Assembly (NCBI GenBank): GCA_951217055.1
Contig: OX578279.1
Coordinates: 26,004,173 to 26,068,172 of the forward strand
Length of the DNA: 64,000 bases
Source of the DNA: Gerris lacustris
Lineage: Eukaryota > Arthropoda > Insecta > Hemiptera > Gerridae
Reading direction: 5' to 3'
Shown: in pieces, positions 1 through 12,944 of the stretch
Layout: every line of letters starts with the position of its first letter
How positions within the stretch are numbered: the stretch's first letter is position 1
Notes under the pieces: model-generated
Databases searched by the model: none
What the model saw: the letters and a program-made list of their open reading frames with translations, nothing else
Told to the model about the DNA's origin: nothing
Translations under genes and position numbers: made by a program

Positions 1-60
1 TCGCCGTATCACTCTAAGCAATTTGTTCAAAGTAACTTCAAATCGCTTTATATTGAGTAT

Positions 61-329
61 ATGGGAATATTGATAACGATTAGTCCTTTAGAAGATTCGA
101 GGTGGGTGGACAACCTGGGTCCAGAGATAGGATTTACCCGGCTCACTTCAACCGTACCTTTCAAAAAGGAGCTGGCGCACTTCCCCCATGACCCAGCCTA
201 TCCCGGCGCACTTGGTGTACAGCGCACCTCTCAACTACAGGTCTTTGTAGATAGATCTCTTCAGTGCAATATGGATGTGTGATAACCAGTAACAAGCATA
301 ACAATAATTAACACTTATTGGACAGGCCC
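61..329. other. leading stretch, no gene recognised
   Basis: A 73-codon plus-strand frame (61-282) lies here in sequence of higher GC than its surroundings. I recognise no domain in it and it has no visible upstream context because the window starts at 1. It lies just upstream of a LINE remnant on the same strand and may be an unrelated or very decayed part of it. I do not call it a gene. Confidence 0.3.
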
Positions 330-595
330 CAATTGATCGACTCGACAGATCCCAAGAAAGAACATGGAGATGGCTGGGACACACCTTAAGGAACCCAGAT
401 AGAGCAACAGAGAAGGCTTTAAAGTGGAACCCATAGGATGTCAGGAGGAGGGGCGGCTGGCCGAAAGGGACGTAGCGAATGACAGTGCAAAATGAGGTTA
501 GACAAGTTGGGTAATTCTGAGGTGGACTCAGGAACCTGGAGATAGATCGAGATGAGTGCGGCGGATTCTCCTGGGAATCCGCCTAGGAATGGCAT
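330..595 (+). pseudogene. non-LTR retrotransposon C-terminal remnant
   Basis: Read in plus frames, this encodes the familiar end of many LINE reverse transcriptase proteins: an R-W-R-W-L-G-H-T-L-R-N-P block at about 359-395, then A-L-K-W-N-P, a stop codon where Q is usual, and R-R-R-G-G-W-P-K resembling the G-R-P-K signature, then Q-N-E-V-R-Q-V-G and a D-R-D-E-C block resembling the usual D-R-D-E-W. At least one in-frame stop and a frameshift show it is dead. An A-rich stretch follows at 610-640. The motif order is typical of RTE/CR1-like elements; the exact clade cannot be told from so short a piece. The reverse transcriptase and endonuclease domains are absent (5' truncation or decay). Confidence 0.7.
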
Positions 596-599
596 AGGA

Positions 600-3500
600 G
601 AATCACAATTTTTTATATTTATATAAAAAAAAAAACCATATGTGTGGACATTTTTTCATTAAAATGTTAAACAGTTAAAGAAGAACACGAACTAACAGAG
701 TCCTGCTCATTATCAAAATTAAAACCTTGACCGGATTTTTATAGTAAGAATACATTTAAGTTCTACTGAATTCAAGAAGCAAACTACGAAGAAATATTCT
801 TTCATCAGGCTTCCATTTACCTTGAATTGCTACGTTACTTCAATGGATAGAAAATTGATCGTAAACGAACCTCACCGTCATAATTATTGTAAAACATTTT
901 TAAACACATATTATTATTAATTTAATGTTCAAAACAAAAAAGGACTCGCCGAACAATATGATTCACATTTATATATATTAACTCGGAGAGGAAAATAATA
1001 CCGATATTTGCTGAAAGGAATGGTTGGCGGCACAATTATACAGAATCTTAAACCAATAAATCTGATCGTTTTCAAGGAGTACAAAGGCACCGCAGGTCCA
1101 TTTAACTTTTCTTTATAATAGCAACTCTTCCTGTTTGTCTGTGTGCGGCCTCGAACCACCTTCACCGAGCAATTGTCAACAAATTGTTTTAATTACATTT
1201 TATTAAAAGTGACTCTCGGAGAAATGACAATTATTATTTGTTAAAAATGAACAGGAGAAAAAGAAAAAGATTGAGTTTTGAAAAGCAACTAGAAAGAATT
1301 TAAAAATAATCTAGGCTTTCCGGTTGAGATGAAGACAGTTTTTCGAGAGATGAAACGTTACATTAATCTTAGCATTCTCAGGTATGTTGAGCATTGAACA
1401 ACATGGAGCAACTCCAGCCAACATCAAAGATAACTTGAATAACATTTTTGATAACACTTTGAATAGTAATGACGAGAGGTTAATTTTATCTGAACGATAT
1501 CTTAATACGCAACATTTAAAGGTAGCTTATCATTACGAAGAAGTGCTAATAAACACGTACCAAGTACCAATAGTTATTTATATTTTATATTACTTCTTGT
1601 GGTATTGCTTTTTTCTTATTTGTTTCTTTAATAGAAGAATAATAATTTTAAAACATACTTTAAAAAAAAAAAAAAAAAAAAATCCCCTATACTAGCTATC
1701 ATATTGTTTATATCAAATAAAGCAATACTACAACTTTTAATGCGTTCAAAGAGACCAATAAATCGACCCCATGTTTATTAGAATTAGATAAATTTGACTT
1801 TTCGACATTTTTACGCGAACAATAAACTTATAATGATACTTTATAAAAATTATAAAGAATACATTTTTCTTGAATTGTCGAAATTTGGTCCGGTTATCTC
1901 ATTACGATTTAAAAAAATTGTACCTTTTGGGTACGGTACAGAGTAAATTTTGAACAAAAAGTAATACTATAAAATCTTCTTCATTTAAGAACCAGCAGGA
2001 GATTTTAGGAAGAGTTATTTTTTCTTCAAAAAATGAATTTTCTTTGGCATTACACGTATTGACAACTCGATCCGGGGACACCCAGTATAAGCAAACTCAA
2101 AGACATAGTAAATAACTAGTTGTTGAACAAGCACCTTTAGTAACCATATACGATTTGTCGTATATAAATGAAAAAGTATGATTAGTAACTTATAGACTTA
2201 ACAAAACTGAAAGATCTAGTCTGAACCAGACCCAAAATAGTATAAGAGTGGTCTCGTACACTATAGATTGTCCCCACGAAGAAGTGATATTTTAATATCG
2301 TGAATCTCGGTAATGAATCGACATTTTGCTTTCAGACGTAGTATTTTCAAGAATGCGTACAGTCAAGGACGTTCAAGAAGGGAGTAAGGAAATTACTCAC
2401 CAGTATTTATCTACTGTGAAAATTATACAAGTTCAAGGCCCAAAGATAATTATCGGTATCAATTAAAGCATTTTAGGGGATTAATGAAGCTATACTAACC
2501 ATGCCTTAAGTCAATTATTCATCTGGCTATGCCACTTCGGCTAATCTTAAGTTAATGCTACGGTTGAGAATTAACTAGTATTAAGTAATACTATAATACT
2601 TAATTTTTGTTACACTTTGTCAAACACTACATTTGTATGATTTATGCATCAAAGAAATAATATAAGAGTGATTTGTAGATAGGAGAATTAATATCCCTTT
2701 GTCAAAAAATACGTAGCATTAAGTGAAGATTTACCACCACTTCAATCAATGCAGGAATATATATGTAAATATCCAAAAGGACACATTCTAGCTGAAAATT
2801 TTTAAAAAAATTATGAAAATAAACTTTGTTCACAAAAAGTATTAATGAAAAGCCCCTAAAGAGTAGATTAAGAATAGGTATAAACGTATATATTGATTTT
2901 AAATATTTTATATGGACAGTGAAATGTTGATATTAGTTAAACTAAATTAAAAGTTGATTTAAAAATAGTTATTTGTCTTAATAGTGTTGAGTTATCAGTA
3001 ATTATCATAAAGTAGAGGACTTTTTGAATGAAGGTGTATAATATCATTCTATACTTAAGATTAGCAGGATCTTTAAACCTTTTTACTGCAATTAATTATA
3101 TTGTATACTGAAGTCTTGTCCAGGTTTTAAAATGGAAACTTTTTTTTAAATTAAAAGAGAAATAATAAAGATATATTTTAAGGTATTTAATTGTATGACT
3201 TGTCATGTATGATATATAACAATACATATTTGTTGGCATTTGGAAATATTAAAGCCAACAACTTCTAGCATGAGCCCAGAACGATTCGCATGGTGAAGGC
3301 TATATGTAATTTAAATATTATGAAAATTATAATATTTTTAATTCATTAAAAATTCATTGTTAAATTTTTGTTAGTTAAAATCTATTAGAATTAAATAAAC
3401 AAAAAATTCTCTTATTATAATTATTTATAGAAATAACTTTATACTAAATTTTTTTACAAATAATATAAACCGGATTTTTCTCATTCATTAGAATAATTTA

Positions 3501-5565
3501 ATTAGTATAAAAAAAGAGAAATATTTACTTAATAAAAAAAAAGAATTAATTTATTTTTTGTCTGAATTCATAATAAAAGACTTGAGTCATAATCCTCTGA
3601 GGAACCACCCCAACCCCTTCTTCTTATACTTCCTTAAAAAGTTATTTAATCTTTTAATTTATTCTTTATCATTTAATAAAGAATGAAAAAAATATATATT
3701 TAAAAAAAAGGAAAATAATATCGAGTTATTTTTATTTAATTATTAAAACAATAGGGCAAGGCTGTGTAGACTACTCCCCCTCTCAATGGACCCCCCCCCC
3801 CCCCCAGGGTTTCAGAGTAAAAGGAAACTTGATTAAGAAAAGATGGGTCGAGTGTGATTCTACGATAAAACAATATAATGGTTTTTTAGTCTCAAGTAAA
3901 AATTAACATTTATTAAATTAAAATTAATATCTATTGTTTAGTAAGGGGTGGAAGATAAGGGTTAAGACGCTTTAAGGATAGCAGCAATATTCTTCTTAAA
4001 AAAAAAAAAAACAAAAAAAAAAAACGAAATAATATAAGAAAAAAAATTAAATATTCAAGAAATAAAGTTTTCTTCAAACGATAAGTTTAAAATCTATTTA
4101 TTCATATTATTTATTTATTTTAATTTGAAAATTAACATTTTTATTCTTATTTATTTTTTCTGATATAAATATTATAATTTTAGCATAACATTATTATATT
4201 AATAAAATATAATATACTTGATTGATTTAGTTTCTTTTTAAAAAATATATATTTTATCTTAAATTAATTTAAGATAAAATATAAAAAAATTAAGATAAAT
4301 ATCAGAGCAAATAAATAAACAAATAACTCTATAGCACCCTCTTCACCTAAATTCTTAAATATAATTGAGTAGTGTCCCGTGTGTGACGAACGCACACCTC
4401 GAAATGATTTGTTATTGCTAAGCAAAGGAAACCATATTTATTCTTGAGCTTTGATTCTAATTATTAGATATCTAAATTAATTTACTTAATTTTACTTTTT
4501 TTCTAAATATAAAATTAAGCCCGTTGCCACAGGCCTAAGGGCTCGTAATATATAAGTTGTAGTAGCCCCGCAGCAGCCGTTACCCAGTGAATTCACTGCT
4601 TGGACAGCCCTTTGTGGAGGTCAGGGTGTAGGGCACTACATTACATTTGAATTAAATTACAATATTTATTTAATATAGAACAAATACATAATTTAGTAAC
4701 ATAAAACTTTATTATGTTGTAGCTGTAATATAGGAAGGCGATTTTAATATTAATTAAGTAAAAATTAATAGTGACCATACCAAATAATTAGTAGGAATAT
4801 AAACTATTATAAAAATAACTCTTTATGACAAGATAGGCTTTTTCAATTTTAAGTGTAAATAAATGTATGTTAAAATGCATGCTATTTAGTCAGTTTTTAA
4901 ATATTGTTATACATAATTTAAATTTAAATTTTATAAATGTTTAGTATATGTAAAGAAATTTTGGAATAAAATCGTATATTATGTCGAGCTTGATTGATAT
5001 TTTAGGCTAGAATATGACCAGGACATGGTCGAAATATAGCCATTGTTAATAACTTAGATATTTTCAAATATTTGTAACCCTTATCACGACCAACAAAAGC
5101 AGAAGACTACTTGATAAAGAGGGACAAATTCTAGCAAACTACAAATACATTATCGTTTAAAATTGATAAATAAGAAAGTACGTTAACCTTAAAGCTCAAA
5201 AACAATATAGCTCATAACTCTAAAGTTCAAAAAGAATATTCGGTTTTACGGCGAGTAAAATAATAACAATCAACTTAATAATTTGCAATGTCGAAGATTT
5301 CAGAAATATAAATAAAACAACTACATATTAAATCATAAAAAAGTTAGAAGTAAACGTGAAATAAAAATTCGTTTGGCAGTTGTAGAGGGGAGAGGGTTTA
5401 GTGGGAGGTATCTCCTTCCTTTTCCTAACTGCTACATCATAACTCAAGAACTCCGTTCTTCCCTATAACGGGAAGGAGGGAGTTCTCTATCTCCTTCTAC
5501 TGCTATAGTTTAGTAAATGCGTCTCTTTCTTTCTTATTGAACTTGTTTACTTTCTTATATTCGAA
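600..5565. other. AT-rich stretch without recognisable gene
   Basis: Almost entirely AT-rich unique-looking sequence with homopolymers: a poly(A) run near 1663-1682, a poly(C) run near 3791-3805 and A-runs near 3998-4024. A 103-codon plus frame at 1384-1695 ends in the poly(A) run and shows no domain; it looks like a chance frame. A small GC-richer island at about 4510-4645 is unassigned. The segment 5380-5480 holds two related polypurine/polypyrimidine blocks around an inverted 'gaactccgttctt...gggagttc' type repeat. No splice-site-bounded exon could be supported. Confidence 0.4.
941..962. repeat. short match to the 45.3/46.4 kb direct repeat end
   Basis: About 20 bases here (ggactcgccgaacaatatga) closely resemble the right ends of the direct repeats ending at about 45332 and 46372. 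It may be an isolated end of the same repeat family. The match is short and could be chance. Confidence 0.25.
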
Positions 5566-5567
5566 GT

Positions 5568-6280
5568 ATATATAAAGAGAAAGTATTGTAATGGTGAAAA
5601 TTCGATTTTGAGATTTTGATGGACTAACACGTTTTGAGAACCCCTGAGTCCAAAAAAGTATTATTGAAGAAATGTTTGTCTGCTGTCTGTAGTCTGGTAA
5701 TCTTGGTAGACGCGCGGAGCCTTAACCACTGGCCGACTTTGATGAAATTTGGGAATTGTACCTTGGTGAATATTTAGAGGATGTTAGAGGTGGATAATGT
5801 TGGATGGTTAGGTTTTTGGATTAGAGCGGGAAAAATGGAGAGGGTGTGGGTGTGTTGCATATTGCGTGTGCATTTGTGTGTGCTGCATTTTGATTTCGAG
5901 TTTCAGCTAAATCTCGTAAACTAGATATTCTTGGAAAGACGACTTATTATCATATAATCTATTAGTACTATCATGTACTAATAGATTATTTTTACGAGTA
6001 TTGAGTTTTGGAGGTAGGACTCCCAAATTTATAGTTAATTTTCGCCTCGGGGTATGATTTTTCTGAACTTGGATGTACTCGGGGTATTTTTTTCTGAACA
6101 TGGATGACAAAGTTCATTGAAATCGGCCCAGTAGTTTAGGCTCCACGCGTCTGCACTCTACACAGGCTACAGACAAAAAAAATATTTTTTTTTGGCTCTG
6201 GGGACCTTAAAACGCGTAAAATCTCCCTATCAGATATTCGCTCCATTGCAATGTTTTCTCTCTCTATATATATATATACT
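5568..6280. mobile_element. foldback copy of a dispersed repeat
   Basis: The left arm (about 5568-5780) reads agagaaagtattgtaatgg, then a block ending ctgagtccaaaaaag, then a run of gtctg units. The right arm (about 6015-6280) carries the same sequence in reverse complement: ttgcaatgttttctctctc, the accttaaaacgcg block and the ggcccagtagtttaggctcc block. The arms therefore face each other, as in a foldback element. A perfect 15-bp hairpin (5954-5968/5975-5989) lies between them. Single copies of the same family occur at 24082-24530 (plus) and 37925-38140 (minus). Open frames of 63-67 codons on the minus strand are repeat sequence, not genes. Confidence 0.6.
5954..5989. repeat. perfect 15-bp hairpin
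   Basis: Arms ataatctattagtac and gtactaatagattat are perfect reverse complements around a 6-base loop. It sits between the two facing arms of the surrounding foldback repeat and may mark its centre. Confidence 0.7.
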
Positions 6281-6289
6281 AGGTACCTA

Positions 6290-7864
6290 CACGAAAAATT
6301 GAAAAAATAAATGTTTAAAATGCACACCTGTTTTAGATTCTATAAAGGAATATTATATAAATTTGATTTATTTTTTGTTTCATCCTTATCTAGATTTAAG
6401 AATATAATTTTTAAGTATTGACTAAATTATTATCTTGCCTGAGGGATTAATAGTGTACAATATATAAAAGTGTTTAAATTTATGTATTTAAAAGATTTTT
6501 GTTGACGTTAAATGTCGACCTGGGGCCAGAAACCTTTTAATTTCCATCCTATTTCTAACTTATGTATTAAAAAAATCGGTGTTGAAGATAAGTTCTGTGG
6601 AGACTGAGGCAGCAGGTGGCCACGGCTGGTCTAATAAAAGAAAGAACGGAGCAGAGAACTACAAGGCTTTGTAGCGTTAAGAACTAAAAAAATGTAAGTT
6701 TTAAAGAGAACCTACCGACAAGGAAGGGATAGCTTCTAGCAGATAAAGATTCTCCCTAGATACTTAATCGAGAACGAAGTTAGAGCCAACTATGCTATCT
6801 TTAAACCAATTGAGGTAGTTCGTTTAGATCCAAATTATGTACCAACCTCAAACAAATTTCAAGAAAAGGGTTAGATGCAGTGAAGGAAAAGTATGGATAT
6901 ATTTCAGATCATATTAGAAAAACAAGTAAAGCGCGCTTCACGTAAGTACGTGAGGCGATAATCACCGGTTTCTGTACGATTAAGTTAAAAATATTTAGTG
7001 TAAAATTTTAATAGTTAAATATTCTTGTTCTACACTTCAAGACCTTTAAATTAATGTATAACATGTCATGGTGACTAAAAACATTTTTTAGTCCATCTTG
7101 AAAATAATATTTTCAATATCCACAAATGCCGAGATGCATGTTCAATGTACATTTCCTGTGTGACGAATTTCATGTTCCTAGGTATTGTAGTTTATGAATT
7201 GAAACATGCTAACGGATAGACAGAGACAGACAGACAAACAGAGCTCACAGAAACCTAAAATGACTAGGTCAGATGGCTCTTCTTCCCAGCTAAGTCTACT
7301 AGACCATCAAGACATGCGAAGAGTCACGCCCCTCTCTCCTCTTTTTTAAGAAAAAGGACTAATATTAAATGTTTAATAATGATAAGAGTATCTTTCCCAC
7401 CCGTTGACAGCGTTGTACCGTCTTCTTAGACGCCTTATCAATTTCACAAACTCAGTTTCTGGTTCGATCTAAAGATTGCTTCAACTATTTCGTTTACAAG
7501 ACCGAAAATAAAAATGAGTGATAGAGAAGAGCGTTAAAATATGTATATGCAAATTAAGATAGGGTGTTCTTTCTAAAAAGACCCCGAGCATAATTTAGTG
7601 CTCGGGATATCACAAAAAAAAACCACCTTAACACAATTAAAATACCATAAAACAAAAAAAAATTAATTAAGTAATAGGACCTCGTTAAAAGCGATTTTGA
7701 TGTTGGTGATGATTGATTAGTTTTGGCGCTAGAAGGAGCAAAAAGAAGGAGATTACAGCACAGGTTTTAAAGAAACTATTGACAAATCATTACGTTTTTT
7801 GCTCGTTATATTTTCAGTTTCCTAGTACTTAAAACATGAAAAACAATCGGCGTAGTATAAAAGT
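6290..7864. other. stretch without recognisable gene
   Basis: AT-rich sequence with a short gacagacagacaaacagag run near 7217-7241, which resembles tails of other repeats in this window, and one compact hairpin (see 7583-7606). No coding signal seen. Confidence 0.4.
7583..7606. repeat. 8-bp GC-rich hairpin
   Basis: cccgagca and tgctcggg are perfect reverse complements separated by eight bases and are followed at a short distance by an A-run. It looks like a small stem-loop in AT-rich DNA. No function can be assigned. Confidence 0.5.
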
Positions 7865-8098
7865 CATCAGTTTGACTTAAAACTATAATATAAATAATAA
7901 TTATAACACACAGAGTAATCAGTGTTATAACAACATAGTAATCATTCAAATATTCGAGATAAATTCAATGAGATTGAATATTATTGAGATTCTCATTGAA
8001 TGTATCTCGAATATTTGGATGATTACTCTGTTGTCATAACACTGATTACTCTATGTGTTATAATTATTGTTACTATTGTAGTTTTAAACAAACTGATG
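7865..8098. mobile_element. MITE-like long hairpin, 108-bp arms
   Basis: The left arm (7865-7972) and the right arm (7992-8098) are reverse complements over about 107 positions with only around ten differences, separated by a 19-base centre. Outer ends read catcagtttgac and aactgatg. This is the structure of a foldback MITE or a locus giving a long hairpin RNA. A clear target-site duplication was not found. A minus-strand frame of 71 codons (8023-8238) starts inside the right arm and is an artefact. Confidence 0.75.
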
Positions 8099-8099
8099 A

Positions 8100-10603
8100 G
8101 TACCATCACGGTGGCAGCCGTTATATTACTTCGTTGAACTTCTATTACGCATGTTTTGTAATGGTCAATGGTGTCCATAACGAGCAGAAAATTAAATACC
8201 TGCGTTATTAGGGTAGTTACTAAATCTAAGAAATTCATTATTAATTATTAACCTTATATTAATAAGTAAACCTTATATTATTAAGTAAGATACTATTTTA
8301 AGGGAATTATAAAGCAAATTTCACTAAGTATGTTATCAACGATAAAGAATTGCTATTAAGTGAGCGGACTTCATAATGTAAATCACCAGTCAAACCTAAG
8401 ATAATAGTAGGTATATCTCACACTTTCCTCTACAATCTATTATTGTCAAATTTATTTCAATTTAACCCTGTTTTTTAAATCTATCAAAATTGTTTTGATT
8501 TTGACCTACCATCCAATTTTCATTAAAATAGGACGAGTAGTTTTTAAGTTATGTTGATTCACAAAAATTGAAATTTCCGTTACCTTCGGTAAAATCGGAA
8601 CCAAAAATCTATATTTATTTTAATTATATAATTCCAAATTTTATGAAATAACTTTTAATAAAAGAGAGGAGTCCCCATACTAATAAAAGTACACCATTTT
8701 AATGAGGAGACTTCCAGAAACTACTAAGAAAAAAAAATGAAATAAAGGCGTCACGATTCAATTTTGTATTTTTAAGGAGAGATCCAGATTTGATAATCAA
8801 AATAATTTTTTACGGAAAGCGTCTACATTCTATTAAAATAACACCTTTTTAACGAGGAAGCGTCCAGAATCTATTAATAATAACAAGCCCTAATTATATA
8901 AAATTTTCAACTGGGGTGTTAAAATTCTTTATAAAAAATGTAATATCATCTGAATTAGACATAAGTAAAAGCTGCTCGAATAACTAAGTATAAGCACTAC
9001 GACTTAATAATATCGTCCATAAATAATGTTTAACTTCACATTCAGAAAGAGGAAATACAGGTCAAAATGTTGTTTAGTATTTCGTTAAAGACAAAAATAT
9101 AATATTTTGTAAACAACACATATGATGTAGAAGAATTATATTTTCGAATCAAATTCAAAAATCTATTAATGCAACACGCAGCTGTGACAAGAAATACTTT
9201 TTGTAAACTGCATAAAATATCGAAAAGAACAAGTATATGAGTTGTTTGTATGTGTACTTATTTCATCATATTTTAAAAACGAAAACAAGGCATGTGGAGA
9301 ATAAAAGGGGGATATTGTATTTATAGCATTATTTTAATTGTACAACAATCATGCTCTATCATTTGTCTTTCTGTTTTTTAATCTAGATAAAATACAACCG
9401 TTTACGCGTTTCACCACCCTCTACTGCCAAACTATAAAGCATTTAGTTGCCAACATTTAAAAAAAAAAAAAAAGCGACAAAAACCTCCCAAAGCGAGAAA
9501 GAGTAGAATTTATGTACCTCCCTTCTTTAACTTGTTACAAAACTAGGAATATTAGGATGAAAAAAAATGAAAATGATACAAGCTTATGATCTATAGAGGC
9601 CGCGAATGCCAAGTAACGTATTGCGGTGTTATAAATATAATGCCACGTTATAATTTTCATTCATATTTACACTTAGTTACCACCCTAAAATACCATTACT
9701 GTGTGATATAATTTTTTTTTTTTTTTACACATATTTGTAAACAATATTAATGGGTTATAATAGATATCCTCTGTTTTAAAAAGGTCCATTAAGACTAATT
9801 TCAAAAGCGAAATTATAGCAATAAATTCAAGACAATATTAACTGTTTGTTTTGGTCGGAAAATGGCCCTTTTATAAAACTAATGTTATTGATTTCAATGA
9901 AAACAAATTAAACAATCTAATAGAGCAATATATTTGACTAACTAAATAAGCCAATATTAGGGCAATTACTACGCAGCTGATATATATATATATATATATA
10001 AAATTGAAAAAAAACCACTGACTCGTCAGGATGATATCTAAAACCACTAGATCTATGACCATGAGCTTTTGTACATAGGCTCCACATATCATTTAGGAGA
10101 AATCTGTTTTTGATAACTTTAGTTCAAGATTGGCATACATTTATATGGAAAATACGATATGACATCTCCGGAACTATCATCAGAAAACATTACACTGAAA
10201 CAACTTTTTAAAAAGATTATTTTAAAGCCATTTTGAATCAAAATGGTGATACGTATTTAAAACTAAGTCCCCTAACTAACATAAACATCCACTTGTTTAA
10301 AAAACGTGGATAAAGAAAGAAGATATACCTCTGCTTTTTTCAGAAACTTAATTTTATCCAGTAAGGTAGTATAAAATTACTAATTAGGAAACTACAGATT
10401 ATAATTGATCCCCAAGGTTAGAGCATTAAGAATATTGTTTCTTAGTAAAATAATGTTTCTTGGAGGTAAGTTATTAACACATTAAATAAACGAAACACTA
10501 AAAATAACACTATTTAGTGAAGCACGGGAATCCAGCTCGTATTATTATATAAAGATATGTTGAAAAAGAGAGCGTATGTACCTATAGTTAAATAAAGTTA
10601 AGC

Positions 10604-10687
<84 letters not shown>

Positions 10688-12204
10688 GCATACATATATA
10701 TTTGTCAACTTCCAGACTATCTCAGTACCCAGTAGAAATACTCGTAAACAACATATGGATGAAAACATAGAAGATTGAAAATGTAGAACAAAAAATGCAT
10801 GATAATTTCTTAAAATTAAAAAAAGGTGTACTAAAATCAAGTCCCCACTCTTAACTCAGCCTTTTCCCCTTTCTTTCTTACCCACCCTACTTCGTACTTG
10901 ATTTTTTTTCATTAAAACAGGAAGCGTTCCAAATGAGAAAGAAAAAAAATGTAACAGCTTTTACTGAATTATCAGAGAGGGGGTTGAGATAAAAAAAAAA
11001 GGCGAGATAATCATTGAAAAAAGTCATATTTAAGAAAAGTTGTTAGGTTAGGAGAGAAACAAACCTAGATTCTCGAGCCAAATGTCTGCCAATAAGTTAG
11101 AAGTCGTTGCTAATCAAACAAATAGGGAAATTGCCAAACTTCCCGTTCGCCTTCTTTTTTTTTCTCCTTTACTTATTTCTTTTTATTTTTTTCTTTATTA
11201 TCATCCCCGCTAAAGAATGGCTCTTGAAAGAAGAAAAAAAAAAATACAAGGAGTAGAGAGCAAGCTACAAGGGTGTTTATAATGTTAAGGGCGTTAACTA
11301 AAGCAAATTGCTACTGGGAGTGCTTTCATTTTTTTCTTATTCTTTTTTTTCACTCTTAAGGAAGTTGAGGGCTTCCTTTTTACCAAAGTCGCAATTCTTT
11401 TTTTTCTTTTTCTACTTCTCATTACTGAAGATGAAGATGGGTAAATTGTATAACTGCCTTAGTACAGTTTTTTTCCTACCCACAAAAAAATATTATTAGA
11501 TTTCTGAAAGAATTATATCTCTTATCTTTGATTAATATCCTAAGTGAAAAAGGTGGAGGGAAAATAGAATAATCAGTGGTAATGGAAAAAGGAAGAAAAG
11601 GTATATTGGGAAATAATTGTAAAAGTTAGATTTTGATTAAAACAATGATCAATTAATATATATTACCGGTTAGAAGAAACGTATTAATATTATTATTATT
11701 TTTCATATTTCGGACTTAAGTGCCTACTATTCTACCTAAGTAACTACAACTCTAATATGAAACGAAGTTCATTTACTGACATCTGTTAATGGTTCGAATT
11801 AATGTACTAGGTGTGCAATGCAGTTGACTCCTTGCAATATTGAGCTGAGCGTGCATTTTAATCTTAAAATTTATTCATGCGTTAAAATTCATATTACATT
11901 AATTATTTGCATCACGCCATGATCACATTTATCAAAACCTTGCACTACTGTTGTTGAAGGGAGATGTAACTCCGCATCGCTTTTTCTAAGAATCTGAATG
12001 TAATAGATTATTCTATTTGGCTCAAATAACTAAGTAAATAATTAAAACAATATCATTCAATGTTTTTATTAGCGAAATAATGCAGTACGCAGCATAAACG
12101 CAGTATACACTAAACAGCTGACAGTCAAAAATAAACATTTTTATTTATTAACAGCTGAAATCGGATCAAAAAATAGTAATATTTTTAATTAAAAATCATT
12201 TTTT
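8100..12204. other. stretch without recognisable gene, microsatellites
   Basis: AT-rich. It holds a short direct repeat at 8248-8286 (aaccttatatta...aagta twice) and two diverged copies of a block ending gaggaa/gcgtccagaa(t)cta at about 8692-8727 and 8843-8877. It also holds poly(T) near 9711-9726, (AT)n near 9979-10001 and a long (AT)n at 10606-10680. The frames here translate to homopolymer or (IY)n peptides or have no domain. Confidence 0.4.
10606..10681. repeat. (AT)n microsatellite, about 75 bp
   Basis: Uninterrupted AT dinucleotide run flanked by agcaca on the left and aatatatgcata on the right. The 80-codon minus frame over it is a Tyr-Ile repeat artefact. Confidence 0.95.
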
Positions 12205-12370
12205 CCTGTTTTTCTATTTTACCTCCCTCTTAAATGAAAATATGGCAAAAGAGAACATAACAACAATAACTGTACTCTTAAAGAGCTTTCCAACGACATG
12301 CATCATGAAGGGCATATACTATTTTAAATTTTGTTCCCCGGACCCATGTGTACCAATTTGGACAATTTCC
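12205..12370 (+). repeat. single partial copy of the 53-kb tandem repeat unit
   Basis: The order of blocks (taccccctcctaaat-like start, cataacaacaat, actcttaaagagctttcc, aacgacatgcatcatgaaggg, tgtgtaccaa) matches each monomer of the tandem block at 52969-53960. The match stops where the adjoining TIR element at 12378 begins, so the two families abut or one inserted in the other. Confidence 0.6.
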
Positions 12371-12377
12371 GATTTAT

Positions 12378-12940
12378 TACTACGTTTTTATTAGCTTGCT
12401 TTCTTGTTTGTTTGTTTGTCCGGTACAAATCTGGCAATCGATTTCTAACTAACTTCCCGAATAGCTAGATATTTGAAACTTTTAGCATAGCTCAGAACAA
12501 GATGACAATGCATTATTTTAATACTTTTAGCTATCTCTCAGCAGAATTTAATTGGTTTTCAGCAAATTTTGCTGTACGGAAAGTTAGTTCGGAAATAATC
12601 CGCAAGTTATTTTATTTGTTTTGCCATGTCCCATATTTACGCAATCTTCATTTTGACGGGTCTCAAATTTGTGATAGATAAACATTGACTGACAGCAAAA
12701 CAGGAAATATCGATTATATTACTTATCGATTATATTATTTATTATACTATTTCAAATATATCGATGGCACATTTAGATTTGGTGTTGGGGAGATCCGTTG
12801 TACAAAGATTTGTCCTTTTATAGGTTTAAGGTCAGCTCTCTTGATGGTTGTCATTTTTTTCACTAACATATATCATATAACAATAACAATTATATTATCA
12901 ACATTACATACGATTCAACAGAAAATTTAAAAACGTAGTA
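12378..12940 (+). mobile_element. TIR element copy 1 (13-bp TIR)
   Basis: Begins tactacgttttta and ends with the reverse complement taaaaacgtagta. The body includes gtttgtttgtttgtcc, a block around 12570-12670 (ggaaagttagttcgg, catgtcccatatttacg, attttgacgggtctcaaattt) and a block around 12775-12850. The whole is repeated in inverted orientation at 26371-27057. There is no transposase frame, so it is non-autonomous. The superfamily cannot be named from the 13-bp TIR alone. An 81-codon frame (12685-12930) lies wholly in the repeat. Confidence 0.65.
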
Positions 12941-12944
12941 TATA

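Noticed and set aside
8092..8115. CTGATGAGTACCATCACGGTGGC as a hammerhead core
   Set aside because: CUGAUGA and a stem-like TACC/GGTG are present but no GAAA follows.
8023..8238. 71-codon minus frame
   Set aside because: It starts inside the arm of a long hairpin and has no domain.
10598..10840. 80-codon frame and the similar frames at 51504, 53737, 53790, 58598 and 58609
   Set aside because: They are Tyr-Ile translations of (AT)n microsatellites.
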